A stretch of DNA of 53,708 nucleotides, from NCBI RefSeq assembly GCF_009451885.1, contig NZ_WIAO01000032.1:1-53708 (forward strand). The letters are read 5' to 3'. The notes beneath the pieces were generated by a model. The model searched no databases. It was not told where the DNA came from and saw nothing but the letters and a program-made list of their open reading frames with translations. The position numbers and the translations under genes are program-made. The stretch's first letter is position 1, and each line of letters opens with the position of its first letter. Positions 53,678-53,708 of the stretch are shown piece by piece. Origin of the DNA: Glycomyces albidus (GTDB lineage Bacteria > Actinomycetota > Actinomycetes > Mycobacteriales > Micromonosporaceae).

Positions 53678-53708
53678 CTTGCGAATGCGAGGCCGCGGCC
53701 CGGCGGGG

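Overview
The window is very GC-rich, densely coded DNA with strong G/C preference at third codon positions, frequent GTG starts, and many genes whose start codon lies 6-9 bases after a TANNNT hexamer with no ribosome binding site. Together with lipoproteins, an LPXTG-type surface protein, a Hanks-type kinase and an aspartokinase carrying the internal beta-subunit start known from Corynebacterium, this points to a mycelial or related actinomycete chromosome. The genus cannot be settled from the sequence alone. The left edge is the end of an IS3-type insertion sequence that has cut a reading frame.

Layout. 0-2.1 kb: IS end, truncated DUF222-like gene, a gene-poor stretch with imperfect direct repeats, and a DUF1838 gene. 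2.4-7 kb: three tandem secreted subtilisin-family (S8) proteases on the minus strand, the third with a P domain. 7.3-12.9 kb: an ABC-F ATPase divergent from a two-gene ABC exporter. 13-15.4 kb: two adjacent membrane proteins built from the same four-helix module. 15.4-19.5 kb: DUF1963, pentapeptide-repeat, GlxA/AraC regulator, cupin and DUF1905 genes. 19.5-22 kb: leuA with a leader peptide and attenuator hairpin. 22-23.6 kb: nitroreductase and lipoprotein. 23.6-26 kb: lysC-asd, the first two steps of the aspartate pathway. 26.1-27.8 kb: an ABC-2 type exporter. 28.1-29.8 kb: a cell-wall-anchored secreted protein. 30-35.2 kb: cysS, rlmB-like, and a membrane-anchored Hsp70 with an extracellular sensor-like region. 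35.2-39.5 kb: membrane and secreted proteins, including one that looks like a subtilase relative without a protease domain. 39.6-43.5 kb: tRNA-Thr(UGU), an orphan adenine methylase and two lipoproteins. 43.5-48.7 kb: a 16-bp tandem repeat, a superfamily-1 helicase with a nuclease-like tail, and a coupled pair of HhH membrane protein and Ser/Thr kinase. 49.1-53.7 kb: DUF4272, adenosine deaminase, a cog0402 amidohydrolase, a gene-poor stretch ending in a strong terminator, and the demethylmenaquinone methyltransferase.

How the genes work together. lysC-asd is a clear two-gene pathway unit. leuA appears to be controlled by leucine supply through its leader. The amidohydrolase and the methyltransferase may both serve menaquinone synthesis if this organism uses the futalosine route. 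The protease cluster has real promoters, and two of the three share an upstream motif at the same distance from the -35 box, which suggests a common regulator. No complete restriction, CRISPR or named phage-defence system is present. The least explained items are the protease-cluster element, the duplicated membrane module, the 16-bp repeat upstream of the helicase, the kinase-HhH pair and the 52.2-52.9 kb interval.
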